Positions 42,746 through 54,377 of a DNA stretch of 64,000 nt are shown here, piece after piece. Both the position numbers and the translations under genes were made by a program. Below the pieces are notes generated by a model. That model had not been told where the DNA came from. It ran no database searches and saw only the letters and a list, made by a program, of their open reading frames with translations. This stretch comes from Furcasterigmium furcatum. Its lineage: Eukaryota; Ascomycota; Sordariomycetes; Glomerellales; Plectosphaerellaceae. The number at the start of each line of letters is the position of its first letter. Position 1 is the first letter of the stretch. The stretch covers positions 785,088 through 849,087 of the forward strand of contig BCIA01000005.1 of assembly GCA_001599815.1 (NCBI GenBank), given 5' to 3'.

Positions 42746-44155
42746 TTACGCCGTGCTACCAAAAACGAGCATCATGGGCCACTCGATAAGATCCCCCCAG
42801 GCCTCGTCCAGGATGCTATGTATCGACCGTAAGCAGTGCTTGCCCCATCCCTCCATATACCAAACGGCGGATGCGGTCGACCAGACGACCACGGAATAGT
42901 AGGCGAGTAGCGTCAGAGCTGCCGGGTCTTTGAGCCGCAGCAGGTCGATATACGCGGCTTTGAGGTACGTGGGCCAGGCGAACACGACGCGCAGCTCAGG
43001 GTTTACGGACCCCGCAGAATGGGCAGTCGAGTGCGAGAACGCGTCGATGGCATGGATGACGGCCTGATTTGATGCGGAAACACCGTTGTCGCCGTCCAAC
43101 CGAGCTCTCAGACGCTGTAGCTGGGCCTCGAGGTCGCGTAGCAGCGGCGGAACGGTGCCGCACTGCGTGTCGCGCTGGAACAGGCCTCTGAAGCGGCCCT
43201 GATGGATCTTCGACTTCGACGAGTAGAGGATCTCATTCATGCCCCGGATGAAGAAGAACACACTCACCATGTCGTCTATACTTGGTCCGGCGGATCCGGT
43301 GCAGCTGTCCCTCTCGTGCGGGAAGCCCCCATAGCTGCTGATCACCAACAACGATGACGCGGCGAAGAGCATCTCGTAGTCCTCTTCGGTTGCGTGCGAG
43401 AGGTTCTCCCGCATCCCGGCCACGGCCTCGCTCTGGTGGACGGATGCGTGGAGGGAGTGCGCCGATCGCTCCTCCGGGTGCAGATGAGCCAGGTGAAGGG
43501 AGGCAATGGCGAGGACTTGGTGCATGAGATACGGCCGCGTCATTGCCGCTCGGGGCACTTCGACCTGCCAGACAGCTTGGATCTCTGCTGCCCGAGGAAA
43601 AGTCAGGCAGGTCGAAGTGGTGTAGTGATGCATGAGTGCCAGATCTGCCATCCAGGAAGGCTCATGTGCTGGTTTGCCAGCGCAAGTTAGTAAGCTCAGG
43701 CCGATGGCAGGGTCCGTTCCAGGCGTCGATGATGTGTCTGTTGACTGATGAGCCGACGGTAACGGCGGGATGGCAGCGCCCCCAGGATCCTTTGAGAGGA
43801 ACCTCGGGAGAATCTCATCGAGGACAACGGGCGGCCGCTCTTCTGGCGAGCTGCTTGCGGCGCCAAATGAGCCGCTGTCGGCGGTGCTCGCGGCCGGTGA
43901 GTCGTCAACCCGTGGGACTTCTCGTGCATTCTTGGGCAGCATCATCGCAGCCGCACTGGGTAAGAGGCTGCATCGAAGATCGTGTCTCGCGCAGGCGGTA
44001 CACGGCTTCCTCTCGTCGCACTGCGAGACTGTCGTCAGCTGTGGTAAACGAGGCCAGAGTCGACGTCAACGTGGCAGCGATCGCACCTTGATGCGTCGTC
44101 TCTTACAGTTCTGGCAGCCGCTCCGCGACTTTTTAAACCCGAGCCTCGGCGCCAT
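42746..44155 (-). CDS. Zn2Cys6 transcription factor, Upc2/sterol-regulator-like type
   Basis: Two exons, 44155-44087 and 44020-42746, with a 66-nt intron; 447 residues. The join completes the zinc cluster: GCQNCKRRRIK from exon 1 and CDERKPCTACARHDLRC from exon 2, giving C-x2-C-x6-C-x5-C-x2-C-x6-C. The effector domain (LALMHHYTTSTCLTFPRA, MTRPYLMHQVLAIASLHLAHL, EDYEMLFAASSLLVISSYG) is of the compact type found in Upc2-like factors. In yeast Upc2 this domain senses sterol. Many ascomycete paralogues have unknown targets. It converges on the Dal5-like gene, and its own promoter shows no copy of the operator palindrome, so it is probably not part of that regulon. Confidence 0.85.
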
Positions 44156-45007
44156 TGAAACAGTTGAGCAGTCGTCGGGTGTCAATGCCAGCGAGAATGC
44201 AGATCCACGCATGCGCCCAAGAAGGTAACAGAATTATACCAGACTGCCTGATCGAGAAGGGGAATAAACACAGGGAGGACAATCGTGGGGGCAGTACGGG
44301 ACACAGAGCTTGGCGTGCGTTGGAGGAAGTTTCGCGCGGCCGGAACACGCGGCCGTAAATAAATGCCGGCATGAGGCGCCCTGGCGTCTGTGGTGGTGCA
44401 CTGGTGCTAGGCAGCCATTTAGCACTCCGAAACGGTGGATCCGTCGCCATGACGCACGCTAGCTCGGATGTCTCCGGCGGCGTGCCCGCAGCCGCATTAC
44501 CAATATTAGTACACGCACTCACGAGTCACCAAGGTCGCACAATACATGGCCGGCTCAGTTGTATTGCTGTCGAAATAGGTCTCTTTCGAACTACTTTGTC
44601 TCGATCAGGTAGGACTTATAATTACCCCCAGCTCAACAGGATGCTCTCCTAATTTTTCAAAATTAGGAGAGAGGTCATCTCAATGTTCTGATCTGAAGTC
44701 TGGTCCACTGTGGTCCGAGGGAATGCGCGAGGGAAAGTAAATCTATTCAGCAGATCCTCGACCATCCTGGGAGGTCCACTGCCTTCAATAATTTTGATTG
44801 TTGCCCATGTCCGGTCTGACCATCTATAATCTACATTCATGTCCTAGGTCCAAGTACATGTGCCGTCCTCCCATCCTGGCGGCCCATCCGATCTCTATCT
44901 TTCGTTTCTTGATTTCTTGAGCCAATGCGGGCGATATATGCGGTGTCCTCACGGAGGCCGTGTGGTGGTGTTCGCGGGTAAGAAGCTTCTCGGGCGGCCA
45001 CCCATTT
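44156..45007. other. Intergenic, promoter of the Upc2-like factor
   Basis: No gene seen. It contains a perfect 28-bp hairpin at 44644-44671. Confidence 0.5.
44644..44671. repeat. Perfect 13-bp inverted repeat with 2-nt loop
   Basis: CTCTCCTAATTTT, two bases, then its exact reverse complement. It lies between genes and has no poly-T tail or flanking gene end that would make it a terminator. It could be a leftover of a small inverted-repeat element or a cruciform-forming site. Confidence 0.6.
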
Positions 45008-45608
45008 CTACGCCCGACGCTCGGTTTCAATGCGCGGGTGATAGAACTTATTCAGCGCTTGTTCATCCCCACGCTCATTGTCACTCGTGGAGGATGACAA
45101 CCGCAGCTCCTGGTTCTTGTGGTCGGGGTAGCGGTATTCGCGGATACTGATGGCGCTGACATAGACGCAGAGCAGCCTGGAAGCGGGTACGGTCAGCGGA
45201 GGCCGGCTTGCAGAGAAATTCGGGAGATACTCACGTCACGACAATTGCAAGGCTGCTGATGACCCAGCCTATGATGCAGCTGGTGCCGACGCAGATCTGG
45301 ATGTTGCTTTGGATGGTGAGGAAGACCACTGCGCCCCAGAACACGATCTCGATGGTGTTCAGGATGGCGTAGGCTTTCAAGCTGGCCCAGCGCTTCATCG
45401 GACCCCAGTGCCTGCTGCCGATTTGGTACAGAATAATGATCAGCGACTTGGCACCCATGCCCAGGGCGATCGTACCGCCCCTGCCGGTGGTTCGCGGTCC
45501 CGGCATCAGCATGCGGACTACCGACAGGATCACGACGGCGAGCACCAGTGTCAGCTGCACAAAGTGCAAGGGTGCCATGAAGCGAGGGTTCAGAACCGCC
45601 ATGATCAT
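45008..45608 (-). CDS. MARVEL-like four-span membrane protein
   Basis: Two exons, 45608-45235 and 45176-45008, with a 58-nt intron (GCTGAC branch); 180 residues. Four hydrophobic spans are visible: LTLVLAVVILSVV, SLIIILYQIG, AILNTIEIVFWGAVVFL, and CIIGWVISSLAIVV running into LLCVYVSAI across the splice. A polar, charged C-terminal tail of about 40 residues follows. Length, span spacing and the cysteine pair in the last loop (QICVGTSC) fit fungal MARVEL-domain proteins, which sit in the plasma membrane or endomembranes and organise membrane domains. No catalytic motif. ATG 45608 is chosen; ATG 45602 is equally possible. Confidence 0.72.
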
Positions 45609-46601
45609 GATGGGCAGATGGGGAAGGGGTAGGTCAAGACTCGAGTGCAATGAGAGGCAGAGGGGAGGACGGATGTTGGACGATGATAGCTTGGCGATGG
45701 GGTTTGAAGGATGAGTTGAGTGGGTGACGGCGAATTAACTGCACTTGAAGGGCTTCCATTCAATGGCTTTATAGTCTATATCCATCCCTTCTTCTGATTT
45801 AACGCTTCCATGGACCATGTCCTGACGCGTGTGCCCCCGAGGCCAGGCCGCCTGGCCGTGCATCCACAGCCTCCTGCGTGGAGCTGTACGAGTCGTGAAC
45901 AACATGGGAATGACACCAAATAGTTTCGCCATTAACCTTTCCCTACACATCTCGCCCAAAGAATTGCTGGGTTGTGGCCGATACAGACCAGACGTAGATC
46001 CGTCATCCGTGGCTCAGGCCTGAACCAAAACGCTAAGACTTTGTATCGGGGCTTTATGCATCTCGCTCTCGCTCTCGGTTTTCTCATCATTTGATTGGAG
46101 GAGCTAACTTAGAGCTTAACCCTTTTCGGTGGATACCGCTGTGTTAAACTCGAGGACCCACGAACTTACACTGTCAAGGCGGTATGGATTTGCCAGCAAC
46201 ATGCCAGCACTCCCGTTTTTTCCAAGATCCATCGATGCTTGCTGGGCGATCTCTGTTTCTTAGGCGCAGGAGCAGGCAGCCATATAGATTAGGTCCAGTC
46301 ACTCAGACTATCTGCCGCGTCATTGCTGACCTTCAAATGCCGGCATGATTCTGGACAGGGGTATCTCACACGTTTGAGCACACAACATCCAGGTCCCATC
46401 TGGGCCATCTCTCGAGTCTAGATCGCCCGGACTCCGGTTCGGAAAGTTCCAAGCCCCGAGTGACCGAAGGGACTCACGGGCCATAGCAGAATGAGTGGAC
46501 ACAGCAATCGTCAAGGCAGGAGGAACTGCGGAATCTCATTTGATTAACGATTCCGGTCGAATCCGCTCAATTGAACTCCGGGCAGTGCTGCACTGCTGCT
46601 C
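45609..46601. other. Intergenic, promoter of the MARVEL-like gene
   Basis: About 1 kb with no recognisable gene apart from the TATA box at 45768-45774. Confidence 0.5.
45768..45774 (-). promoter_or_regulatory. TATA box of the MARVEL-like gene
   Basis: TATAAAG on the minus strand, about 160 nt upstream of the start at 45608. Confidence 0.4.
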
Positions 46602-47912
46602 CTAGTGTCCAACCATGGAACCGAAGACGGCATTGAAGCGTTCGCCGGTGGGTTTGGCTGCATCGATGATCCTACGCATTTCCTTCATCTCGTCCGCGTC
46701 CAGAACGACATCGCGGGAGCGCCAATTCTCCTCCAGCCGATGAATCTTTGTGGTGCCGGGGATGGGGATGAGGCCCTGAGAAGCAACCCACGCGAGGGCG
46801 ATCTGGGCGGTGGTGCAGCCCTTGCGTTTTGCCAGCTTCTGAATTTCCACAACGATGGCCTTGTTCTTGTAGAAGTTCTCTCCCTGGAACTTGGGTACTA
46901 AATGGAAATTTACGGGTCAATGTGTATTTCTTGAAATATGAGCAGAGACGGGGCCGGAGGTAGGGCCAATCTGCTCGCAGAAAAGAGGAAACAAAACCAT
47001 CTCTTACCGGTGCGGCGGAAGTCATCTGCGGCAAAATCGTCGGGCGAAGCGTAGTCGAAATCGTCCACGAGCCAGCCGTGGCCCAGGGGGCTGAATGCTA
47101 CGAAAGCAACGCCCAGCTCCTTGGCCGTGTCTATGAGGCCGCTTGTTTCGTGTCCTGTTTCGAAGGCAGAGTATTCCGCCTGGACGGCGTCGATCTTTGC
47201 AACTGCCAGAGGTCAATAGTCGTCCCCTCTCGTGCCAAGCGTGTCACTCACTCGCGTTTGCCCGGCGCAACGTCGAGGCGGAGCATTCGGACAAGCCAAT
47301 GTACTTCACCTTGCCGGCCTTACGGAGCTCGTCAAGTGTCCCAATGGACTCCTCCAGCGGCGTATCTGCCCGCGTCAGTATGGAGCAGTAAAGTCGAGAG
47401 CAGGATCGGTGCGACATACTTGGGTCAATCCTGTGCAGATAATACAGATCGGGGGCCGAGCCTAGCCTCTCGGTAGATCCCTTGAGATATTCCTTGATAT
47501 GCGACGCGGAATTTGTGATGTACCTCTCGCCCGAGAACACTTCAAAGCCGCACTTGGAGGCAACTACACCTGTGTCAAACGGGCGTGGACCTGGCTGCGC
47601 GTTGACCGGAGTACTCACCAAAGAGCTTGTCGCGAATGTTGTGCTTCTGGATGAATTGTCCGAGGATCTTTTCGTTTTCCCCGGCCCCATACGCCACCTA
47701 TATCTTGATCAGCCTTCTTGCCTGCCTCGCCCCCGATGAAGGAAAGTTTTTACTGCAGTGTCCCAGTGAGTGTAGCCGAGGTTAGCTGCTTTCAGCAGGA
47801 CGGGTTCAGCCTCTTGCGAGGTGAGTGCAGTTCCCATGCTTGGACTGATACCCATGGCGCCGAAGCCGGGCACGGGAAGCTGAGTGTTACCGATGGGCAG
47901 GGAGCGAGCCAT
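46602..47912 (-). CDS. Aldo-keto reductase
   Basis: Six exons on the minus strand: 47912-47754, 47697-47619, 47569-47420, 47365-47252, 47202-47008 and 46897-46602; introns 56, 49, 54, 49 and 110 nt; 330 residues, the normal size for a one-domain AKR barrel. The catalytic tetrad is complete after splicing: Asp51 in HWDTA, Tyr56 in VAYGAGENE, Lys85 in VASKCGF and His125 in YYLHRIDP. The cofactor-binding end ([15 protein letters not shown]) indicates NADPH use. It resembles the AKR13/YakC-like fungal group (start [18 protein letters not shown]). It should reduce aldehydes or ketones in the cytosol. Substrate unknown; the nearby polysaccharide-degrading genes do not prove a sugar substrate. Confidence 0.92.
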
Positions 47913-49161
47913 TGTGAGTTTCGTTTTGCGCTGGTGTGTAATGCAGAAACTCCATCAAGGGTGCAAGTAGGGCCAAGGCCGTCTTATACCTTTTTTTTAA
48001 AGCAGAGCCTAAAGTCCAGCCGCAAAGTCTCACTGCTGTAGCTACTATCGCCGGGCCCGGTGTCACCGGCGGAAGCGCGGCACCGGGCTTTCTGAAGGGA
48101 GACATGCCGGCGATTTTTGCGGGGGCCGAGCTCCATTGACGTCGTTGGCTCGACTAAGCCATCACAGTTCTCCCACTAGATACTTTTGGCGGGGTTGTCG
48201 TGGCCCGGCGTTTGCGGCGGTATGTCCGAGATGTGCCCGTGCGGACAAGATGTTCGGTCATGTCCAACGCGAAGCTGAAGTGAACAATGCCTTGCTGGTA
48301 TGTGGGAACATCTCCCACACGCAGCGACATTGCATCCCATGGCGTGCTTGCGTTGAACGAGCCTTTGCCGCCTCACACCAAACAGGAAATGGCGGCGTCC
48401 GGGTATGGTGCTTGCTTAGAAGGAGAATGGACGCGGGCTCGGAGCATGCCAGCACATTCATGCCCGCGACTACCTGGGCCAGGCCTTGTCCGAGTTGGTT
48501 GAAGCAGGGCACGAATGATGGGCCCATCATCATGTGGCCGGGCTCCCGGCTTTCCTACTCTGAGTTACTGGAACGCCCCAATTACGAGTATTACGACATC
48601 GAGTACTACAACAATGGCAACCGCTTCGGTTTCCTGGGCACCATTTTTCGTGGATCAAGAATTCCACGAGGGCCGTGACCGGCATGGTACCTGGACAGGT
48701 ACTCTGAGACAAAGGAATGGGAGAATGGGGTTGCTCTTTGCGATGAGAAGGGCTCTACGCCCATATTGATCTCTGCCGCTTCCGTGACGAGCACCATTCC
48801 ATGTGCATGATTAAAGTGCTATGCCGGAGATCATGACACCGGAGAAGGCGGTAGGAATGGCACCATAACCCAGAGGCACATCTCTGGCTCGTAGATGCCA
48901 TGATTTCTACCAGCCAGCCACAGCGCCATGCAATCCGCCAGAAGGCCACAGCCGAGGCACTGTGACCTGTGGCCTGGTCTTATGGAACGAGACACTCCAT
49001 TGGATCGCAGGCGGCGACACGTTATTTGACTATGTCGGTCCAGGTTGGGTCGAGCGGTTTGTATTGAAGATGCCGCCTACAGCCCAGCAAGACTAGACAG
49101 CGGCTTATACTCAACATTTCTTCCGAAGAACGCACCACGAAGCAACGAGCATGGCGGCCAG
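47913..49161. other. Intergenic, promoter of the aldo-keto reductase gene
   Basis: 1.25 kb with no gene I can support. Several overlapping frames (for example 48136-48678 plus and 48258-48533 minus) have no family resemblance. Confidence 0.5.
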
Positions 49162-50021
49162 CTATACAGAAGAGACGTTTGGAGCAGCTAAGAGTCCACG
49201 AAACTGCGTCAAAATCTCACAGCCATCCGACTCGCCGCTGTCATTCTCGTACCATTTCACATCGTCGAAGAGCAGCGTCCGGGTGGCATCGTTATATCGC
49301 GCGCTCTCTGCAGGTAACACGTCAGCAAACTACACAATTCACATGAGATCAGCGGAAACGTACCCCAAGCATACATGCCGTTCTTGAAGTACCATCTTGT
49401 CGCGAGCTCGTCGCCGTCCCAGGTGCCGAACCCGACATTGATGCCCGTGGCGGAGTGGACCTGCTCCCCATCATACCACACTTCGTACGCGCCGTCCTCC
49501 TCCCGCGACACTCTCATCCGGATGACTATGTTATGCCACTTGTCTCGGGCGATGTCGTCCACCAGCACCACGCGCGTCGCCGCGCCGCATGCCGGGCGGT
49601 AATCCGCAACCAACGCGTTGTCGGCGATCTCGACCGTGCCGCACCACGAGGAGCAGCCGCCAGGGCAGAACTGCTGCGCGATGATAGTGTTCTTGTCGTC
49701 GGGGAAGGGCACGTCCGCCGACGCCGAGGGGACGTAGACCCTGAATCCCTGCCAGCCCTCCTTGGCCATCTGGCCGACGTTCGTCCGCGTGCCCTCCTGG
49801 AAGACGCAGAATTCCGCGCCGCGGTCGTCGCGGGTGCCGTCGAAGTTGGCCTCGTCGAAGAAAACGGTTACAGAGCCGTTTTCTGGGGTGACGTGTGACG
49901 GCCGCTTAACATTGCAGGCAGAGAAGGGGGCAAGTGAGCCGCTTGAGAAGTCCGACTGTTGGAGAACGCCGGCGAGCACCAGGGGTGCAAGAGGCAAGGA
50001 GAGAAGTGCCTTGAAGGACAT
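49162..50021 (-). CDS. Secreted polysaccharide lyase (heparin-lyase-like/PL20 fold)
   Basis: Two exons, 50021-49364 and 49307-49162, with a 56-nt intron; 267 residues. The signal peptide is MSFKALLSLPLAPLVLAGVL. The mature protein looks like one beta-jelly-roll domain: a WQGFRVYVPSASADVPFPD strand, IIAQQFCPGGCSSW, DKWHNIVIRMRVS, VWYDGEQVHSATGINVGFG, then YFKNGMYAWE and TLLFDDVKWYEN, where relatives have YFK.G.Y...-...YFDD..... This matches the heparin-lyase-I-like lyase family that includes fungal glucuronan lyases (PL20). Substrate is probably a uronate-rich polysaccharide. A close TATA box suggests inducible expression. Confidence 0.65.
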
Positions 50022-50866
50022 GATGAGAGTGTCTTGGGCGGAAAGCGAGGTTAGGTTCAGGTCGATATCGATGAGGAGTTGGCGTATTTATAGATGCAAC
50101 GTCTTACTTTCTGTACAGCACGCAAGATGAAAATGGCCTCATCAAAGTCTCCCTGTCTAGCCCCAGCTATGGTCCCGCCCTGAGTGCCTGCCAACTCTCG
50201 GACCGCCCCCGACACCGCTGATCGCTATCTTGAACGACAAGGGCCGACGGTTGCACCCGCAGCCCCTGATCGTCCAGGTCTCCCCCACAGGATGCGGGGC
50301 CCCAGATAATGACATGCGCCGTCTAATGTGACCGACAGCTCCCGCAGTCTCCTCATTTCAGTTCCCCGGCCCGGTACTTCTCCCGTCGAACTGCAAACAA
50401 CGTCATCCTCGGTAGATAGTCAAATCTTCCGTCTCTTGATTGCCCCTCATTCCCGTGTCTTGGTCTTGTCACCTTGCCTCCCCTCATAGGTCACATTTTG
50501 ACGGGGACTGTTGTCAATCAGGCTCGCCCATGGGATGTTTGCGTTGGGTTGTAAATCGGGTGAAACAACATCCAGCAGATTCTTCCCATTCGATTCCTTT
50601 CGTATTCATCTCGAATTGATCAGGTGGCCTAGTCTGTTACTTGGTGCTATGAAGCAATATGTATGCTCCTTGCCTGTGAACTGGACTTGGATCCTCGCCG
50701 CGTAACACCTCTTTTGCCACCGATATCCTGTAATTTTACATCGTCATGTGTTCTCTTTTCAATATCAGATTCATCAAGACCATGACCGGATCAGAACATT
50801 CTGTTCTACTGTATTGAAACGCTGTATGAGAGCGATGCCAACTTCGAACCCACCCAACAGCCTCAA
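50022..50866. other. Intergenic, promoter of the lyase gene
   Basis: No gene seen. It holds the TATA box and one CreA-type GCGGGG at 50294-50299. Confidence 0.5.
50085..50092 (-). promoter_or_regulatory. TATA box of the polysaccharide lyase gene
   Basis: TATAAATA on the minus strand, 64 nt upstream of the start at 50021. Confidence 0.55.
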
Positions 50867-52338
50867 TCACTTGCGACAGGACAAGAGAAGCACCTTGGTC
50901 TGGTCCTGCTTGACGCCTTCCAGAGTAATCCCCTCCTTGTACTTGCCAAGGGTCGTGTCCTCCCAGACATCGCGAACATACTGCCCGCTTCCACAGCCCT
51001 TCAGCCCGGGGAGCTTGGCCCAGGGCACCTCGATATCGGCAGTCTGATTGACAGCGTTGTAGTTCAGCGCGAGAACCACGTGGTTGTACTTGCCGAACTT
51101 GACCGGGCCAGCCCAGACCTGGACCAGATTTTCGGTCGATAGCTCTGGGAGGTACGATGCGGCCACGCCGAGGTCATCCTGACTGATGCCGATGATGTCC
51201 TTGTTCAGGAGGACATCGAGCGACGACCGCCGGATGGTCATGATGTCCGCTCCGATGATGAGAGGGCTCTTGAGGGCCGCCCAGAAGCTCTGGTGGGTTT
51301 GGTCCTGGTGCAGCGTGAAATCCCTGTTGACGCCCACCTCGAGCATGTCCATGTCGGCTGTGAAGCAAAGTCAGCAAGGCGAAAGAAAGCCACGGCTGCT
51401 CCTGGGAAAATCATACCCCACGACCCCTTCTTCTGGAACCCGCTGATCTCTCGCATCTTCCTGATCATGGTGAGAACGCTCACGCCGGCATACCCCGTGT
51501 TCAGGCAGTACGCCGTCTTGCACGCGGTGCTCCCGTCCTGGCGGAACTGCGCGTGGATGTCGCCGGACATGCGATACGACTCGGCGAACTGGTCGGCCCA
51601 GAACCACGGCCACTGGTGCCCCCACTGGCAGACGGCATAGAAGATGTCGCGACCGGTGCTCTTGAGGGCATGCGACATGATGGCAAACCTCTCCTGGACC
51701 GGGCGGGTGTTGCCATAGAATCCGCCGCAGTTGTCGTACTATCGAGGGTCAGCAGGCATCCCACATTTGCGCTGCTGGAGACTCACCTTCAGGTAGTCGA
51801 TGCCCCAGTCGGCATACGTCTGGGCATCCAGCTCCTCGTACCCGAGACTGCCAGGCTGGAAACCACAGCCGTAGATACCGGCGTCACTGGACAGAATGTC
51901 AGCCATGGGTCCAAAAGCCGAGGTCCGTTAGTAATATGGCGAACCTGTAGATGCCCAATTTCAAGCCCAGGTCATGGACCTTGTCGGACAGGGCGTTGAG
52001 TCCCGAGGGGAAGCGAGTGGTGTTGGCTTGCTGGCGGCCCTCGGCGCTCCTTGTCATGTTCTGCCAGCCATCGTCCATGATGAGGTAGTTGTAGCCGGCA
52101 TCGCGAAGTCCAAGCTCGACCAGGGCTTTCGCGGTGCCTTCAACGATGGTCTGGTTGATCCCCAGCTTGAACGTGTTCCATGAGTTCCATCCTGGGAGAC
52201 TTCGGTGAACATGCGATTGCTCATGAGGAAACATGACTTTAAAAAATACTCACCCATCTGAGGTTTCAGGGCCCTCTTGACTTTGTTGCTGGTTCCCACC
52301 ACGGACCCGGCCAGGGCGAGAAGATACAACCAACGCAT
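50867..52338 (-). CDS. Secreted alpha-galactosidase, glycoside hydrolase family 27
   Basis: Five exons on the minus strand: 52338-52254, 52191-51945, 51886-51787, 51738-51417 and 51357-50867; introns 62, 58, 48 and 59 nt; 414 residues. The signal peptide is [17 protein letters not shown]27 landmarks: [10 protein letters not shown] restored by the first splice, MDDGWQ, the nucleophile Asp146 in LKYDNC (also at a splice join), and the acid/base Asp204 in YRMSGDIH, followed by ADMDMLEVG. The C-terminal 90 residues are the usual beta-sandwich. It removes terminal alpha-galactose from galactomannan, raffinose-type sugars or glycoproteins outside the cell. It shares a 421-nt divergent promoter with the fasciclin-domain gene, with three CreA-like sites in it. 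Confidence 0.95.
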
Positions 52339-52759
52339 GGTGACTCTGGTATTGGTTCTAGCAGACAGACGGTCTATGGTGCCGGTTGCGGTCCATCAAC
52401 TGCTTGAAGTAGGCGACATGACGATTTATACTGAGAGCACTTCTCCAATTATCCCGTGGCTCGCCCAGATGCCTTCTCCATGAATTTCCCCGCCTCCTGT
52501 CCCCGCGATCAATCTTGGACGGGCAGGCGGGCGATTTGGCGGCCGCGACCCCGACCAGGCTATTCTGCGATCATTTTATCCGGGAAGTGAAGCTTCGCGT
52601 TGGAGGGGCCCTTCAAAGCCATTGCCGGTCCGGCATTTCGTCCGCGAGGGGCGCCGCATGATCGGCGGACGCGGGGACGGCTCTTATATAACGCCAAACG
52701 GGAGTGTCCGTCTCTGCACTGCAGGATCACAGCTCAACTCATCGCCTCTCAATCGCATC
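52339..52759. promoter_or_regulatory. Divergent promoter, GH27 and fasciclin genes
   Basis: TATAAAT at 52424-52430 (minus, 86 nt from the GH27 start) and TATATAA at 52685-52691 (plus, 69 nt from the fasciclin start). Three matches to the CreA/CRE1 consensus SYGGRG or its complement lie between them: CCCCGC at 52488-52493, CCCCGC at 52501-52506 and GCGGGG at 52671-52676. Carbon catabolite repression of the galactosidase is likely; whether the fasciclin gene shares it is open. Confidence 0.5.
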
Positions 52760-53509
52760 ATGTTGTTTCGACCTGTGATCGCCGTTCTGGCGTTTGGTAT
52801 GTTCTGCCATGCGGAAGTCATTGACCGTCAGAAGCTCAGCTACGCACCATTGCCCGAGAACACGTACAAGATTCCGAAGGCAGACACCGTCGTCAGCCTT
52901 CTTGACTTCATCAAGTCGCGTCCGGACCTGAGCACCTTGGCCAAGGTTCTCGAGGAGCCAGCTGGTGGGTGATGCTTAAACAGAGGGGTGCTAAGTGAAG
53001 GGACTCACGACGGGACAGGTTTCACCCAGGCATTCGATACGATCCCAAGCTGGGACTTCACCTTCTTCGCCCCCTCCAACGAGGCCTTCGAGAACATAGG
53101 GCAGTACTACGAGACCTACGCGAAGACGCAAAAGGGCAAGTGGTGGCTCGGCGACCTCCTCCAGCACCACTACATCCCTAACACCAAGCTGCCGACCTCG
53201 GCCTTCAACGAGACGGAAAAGCGCATCCAGACCGGCACGTACATGTTCATCAGCGCGCAAAAGACCGCCGACACCCTGATGCTCAATTCTGTGGCGACCG
53301 TGACAGAGGCGGACCTCCAGGTTGAGAGGGTTTGTTGCCACCGGAGTGATCTCGCAGTGCTCGCCGATCTGACCTGCTCACAGGGCGTCGTCCACATCAT
53401 CGACCACATATTGAACCCCACGGCACAGATCTACAACGTCGACCTCCCCCGCGTGAGCCAGAGATTCATTGCTGGAAGCTGCTCCAACCCTCTCTTGCCG
53501 TATTGTTAG
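52760..53509 (+). CDS. Secreted fasciclin (FAS1) domain protein
   Basis: Three exons, 52760-52964, 53019-53320 and 53384-53509; introns 54 and 63 nt; 210 residues. The signal peptide is MLFRPVIAVLAFGMFCHA. One FAS1 domain follows: SLLDFIKSRPDLSTLAKVL, then after the splice the classic WDFTFFAPSNEAFENI (H1 region), LLQHHYIPNTKL, and at the second join GVVHIIDHIL (H2 region). FAS1 domains mediate adhesion or wall association. There is no GPI tail; the protein ends in a short Cys-containing segment. The second intron has no stop and is a multiple of three, so an unspliced form would add 21 residues. I prefer splicing because of the branch site and because it makes the H2 block continuous. Confidence 0.88.
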
Positions 53510-54377
53510 AACGGCTTTGGTTCTCGCTTCGAAAGTTCCATCTATACCTCACTGGCGCTGCTGACACAGGCAGTCGGATGAGGTGCCGGTAAGCATGGGC
53601 TGGGCTAGTTATTTTCATAGCTAAATCTTACCCATTTTGCCGCCAAATTTTGTCAAGTGTTGCTGTTAACTGCTATTCCTCATAGATTGCTAAAATGGGG
53701 GCAGTAGGTTGGCTACATCTATGACGAAAGGGACAAGTGAAGTGGAAGCTCTGCCAGGGCTCGAGTCTGTCGTAGCGAAATGACGTGCTTGTCGTAACCG
53801 ATCGAGTTGGCTCTCTTCGCTCTGATATAAGCTACATCGTGTGCACTGATCAGATATTCCTCCATCCCCGACACGCGACTGCTAACCCCGCCTATCTTCC
53901 TACGCATCACGCGTATCCTGTTGGGTTTGTGTGCCCAGCATGATGCCATATGCAAATGAGACTGCGTGATTGAATAGAAGTAACGTTGGGGGTCGATCTG
54001 CGAGAATTATATGATCCTTCGGCCAAATTATCTTAACTCCTTCCTCTTTTGCAACTTACTGGATGGCTGCGCCGCACAAAACCTCTGTGCCTCACTCTGT
54101 GCCTCACTCAAGCATCCAGAGAACAGAGAGAAAATCAGGGTGGAAGGTGAACACGATGCGCTCATTTCCCTTCGCTGTCGTCGAGTCTTTTCAGGATATG
54201 GCGCCCATAAGGTGAGGGGATGACTGGAACAAAAGGTATAAAAGGAGGCCCATTCGTCTCGAGATTTGGAAGTAAAATAGACCTTCAACCTCACCAGTCT
54301 ACTCAGTGTTCCCCTTCACCATTACACATCAACTCGAGACACCAATTCAACTCCTATTTTCATCTATTCTGCCCGTC
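53510..54377. other. Intergenic, promoter of the cysteine-rich peptide gene
   Basis: No gene seen. A TATAAAAG box is at 54237-54244. Confidence 0.5.
54237..54244 (+). promoter_or_regulatory. TATA box of the cysteine-rich peptide gene
   Basis: TATAAAAG about 135 nt upstream of the ATG at 54378, plus strand, perfect match. Confidence 0.6.

Noticed and set aside
44644..44671. Hairpin as a transcription terminator
   Set aside because: It is not at a gene end, lacks a T tract, and hairpin terminators do not apply to fungal Pol II genes.
47913..49161. Several 60-180-codon frames between the aldo-keto reductase and the lyase
   Set aside because: They overlap each other on both strands and show no signal peptide, family motif or splice-supported extension.
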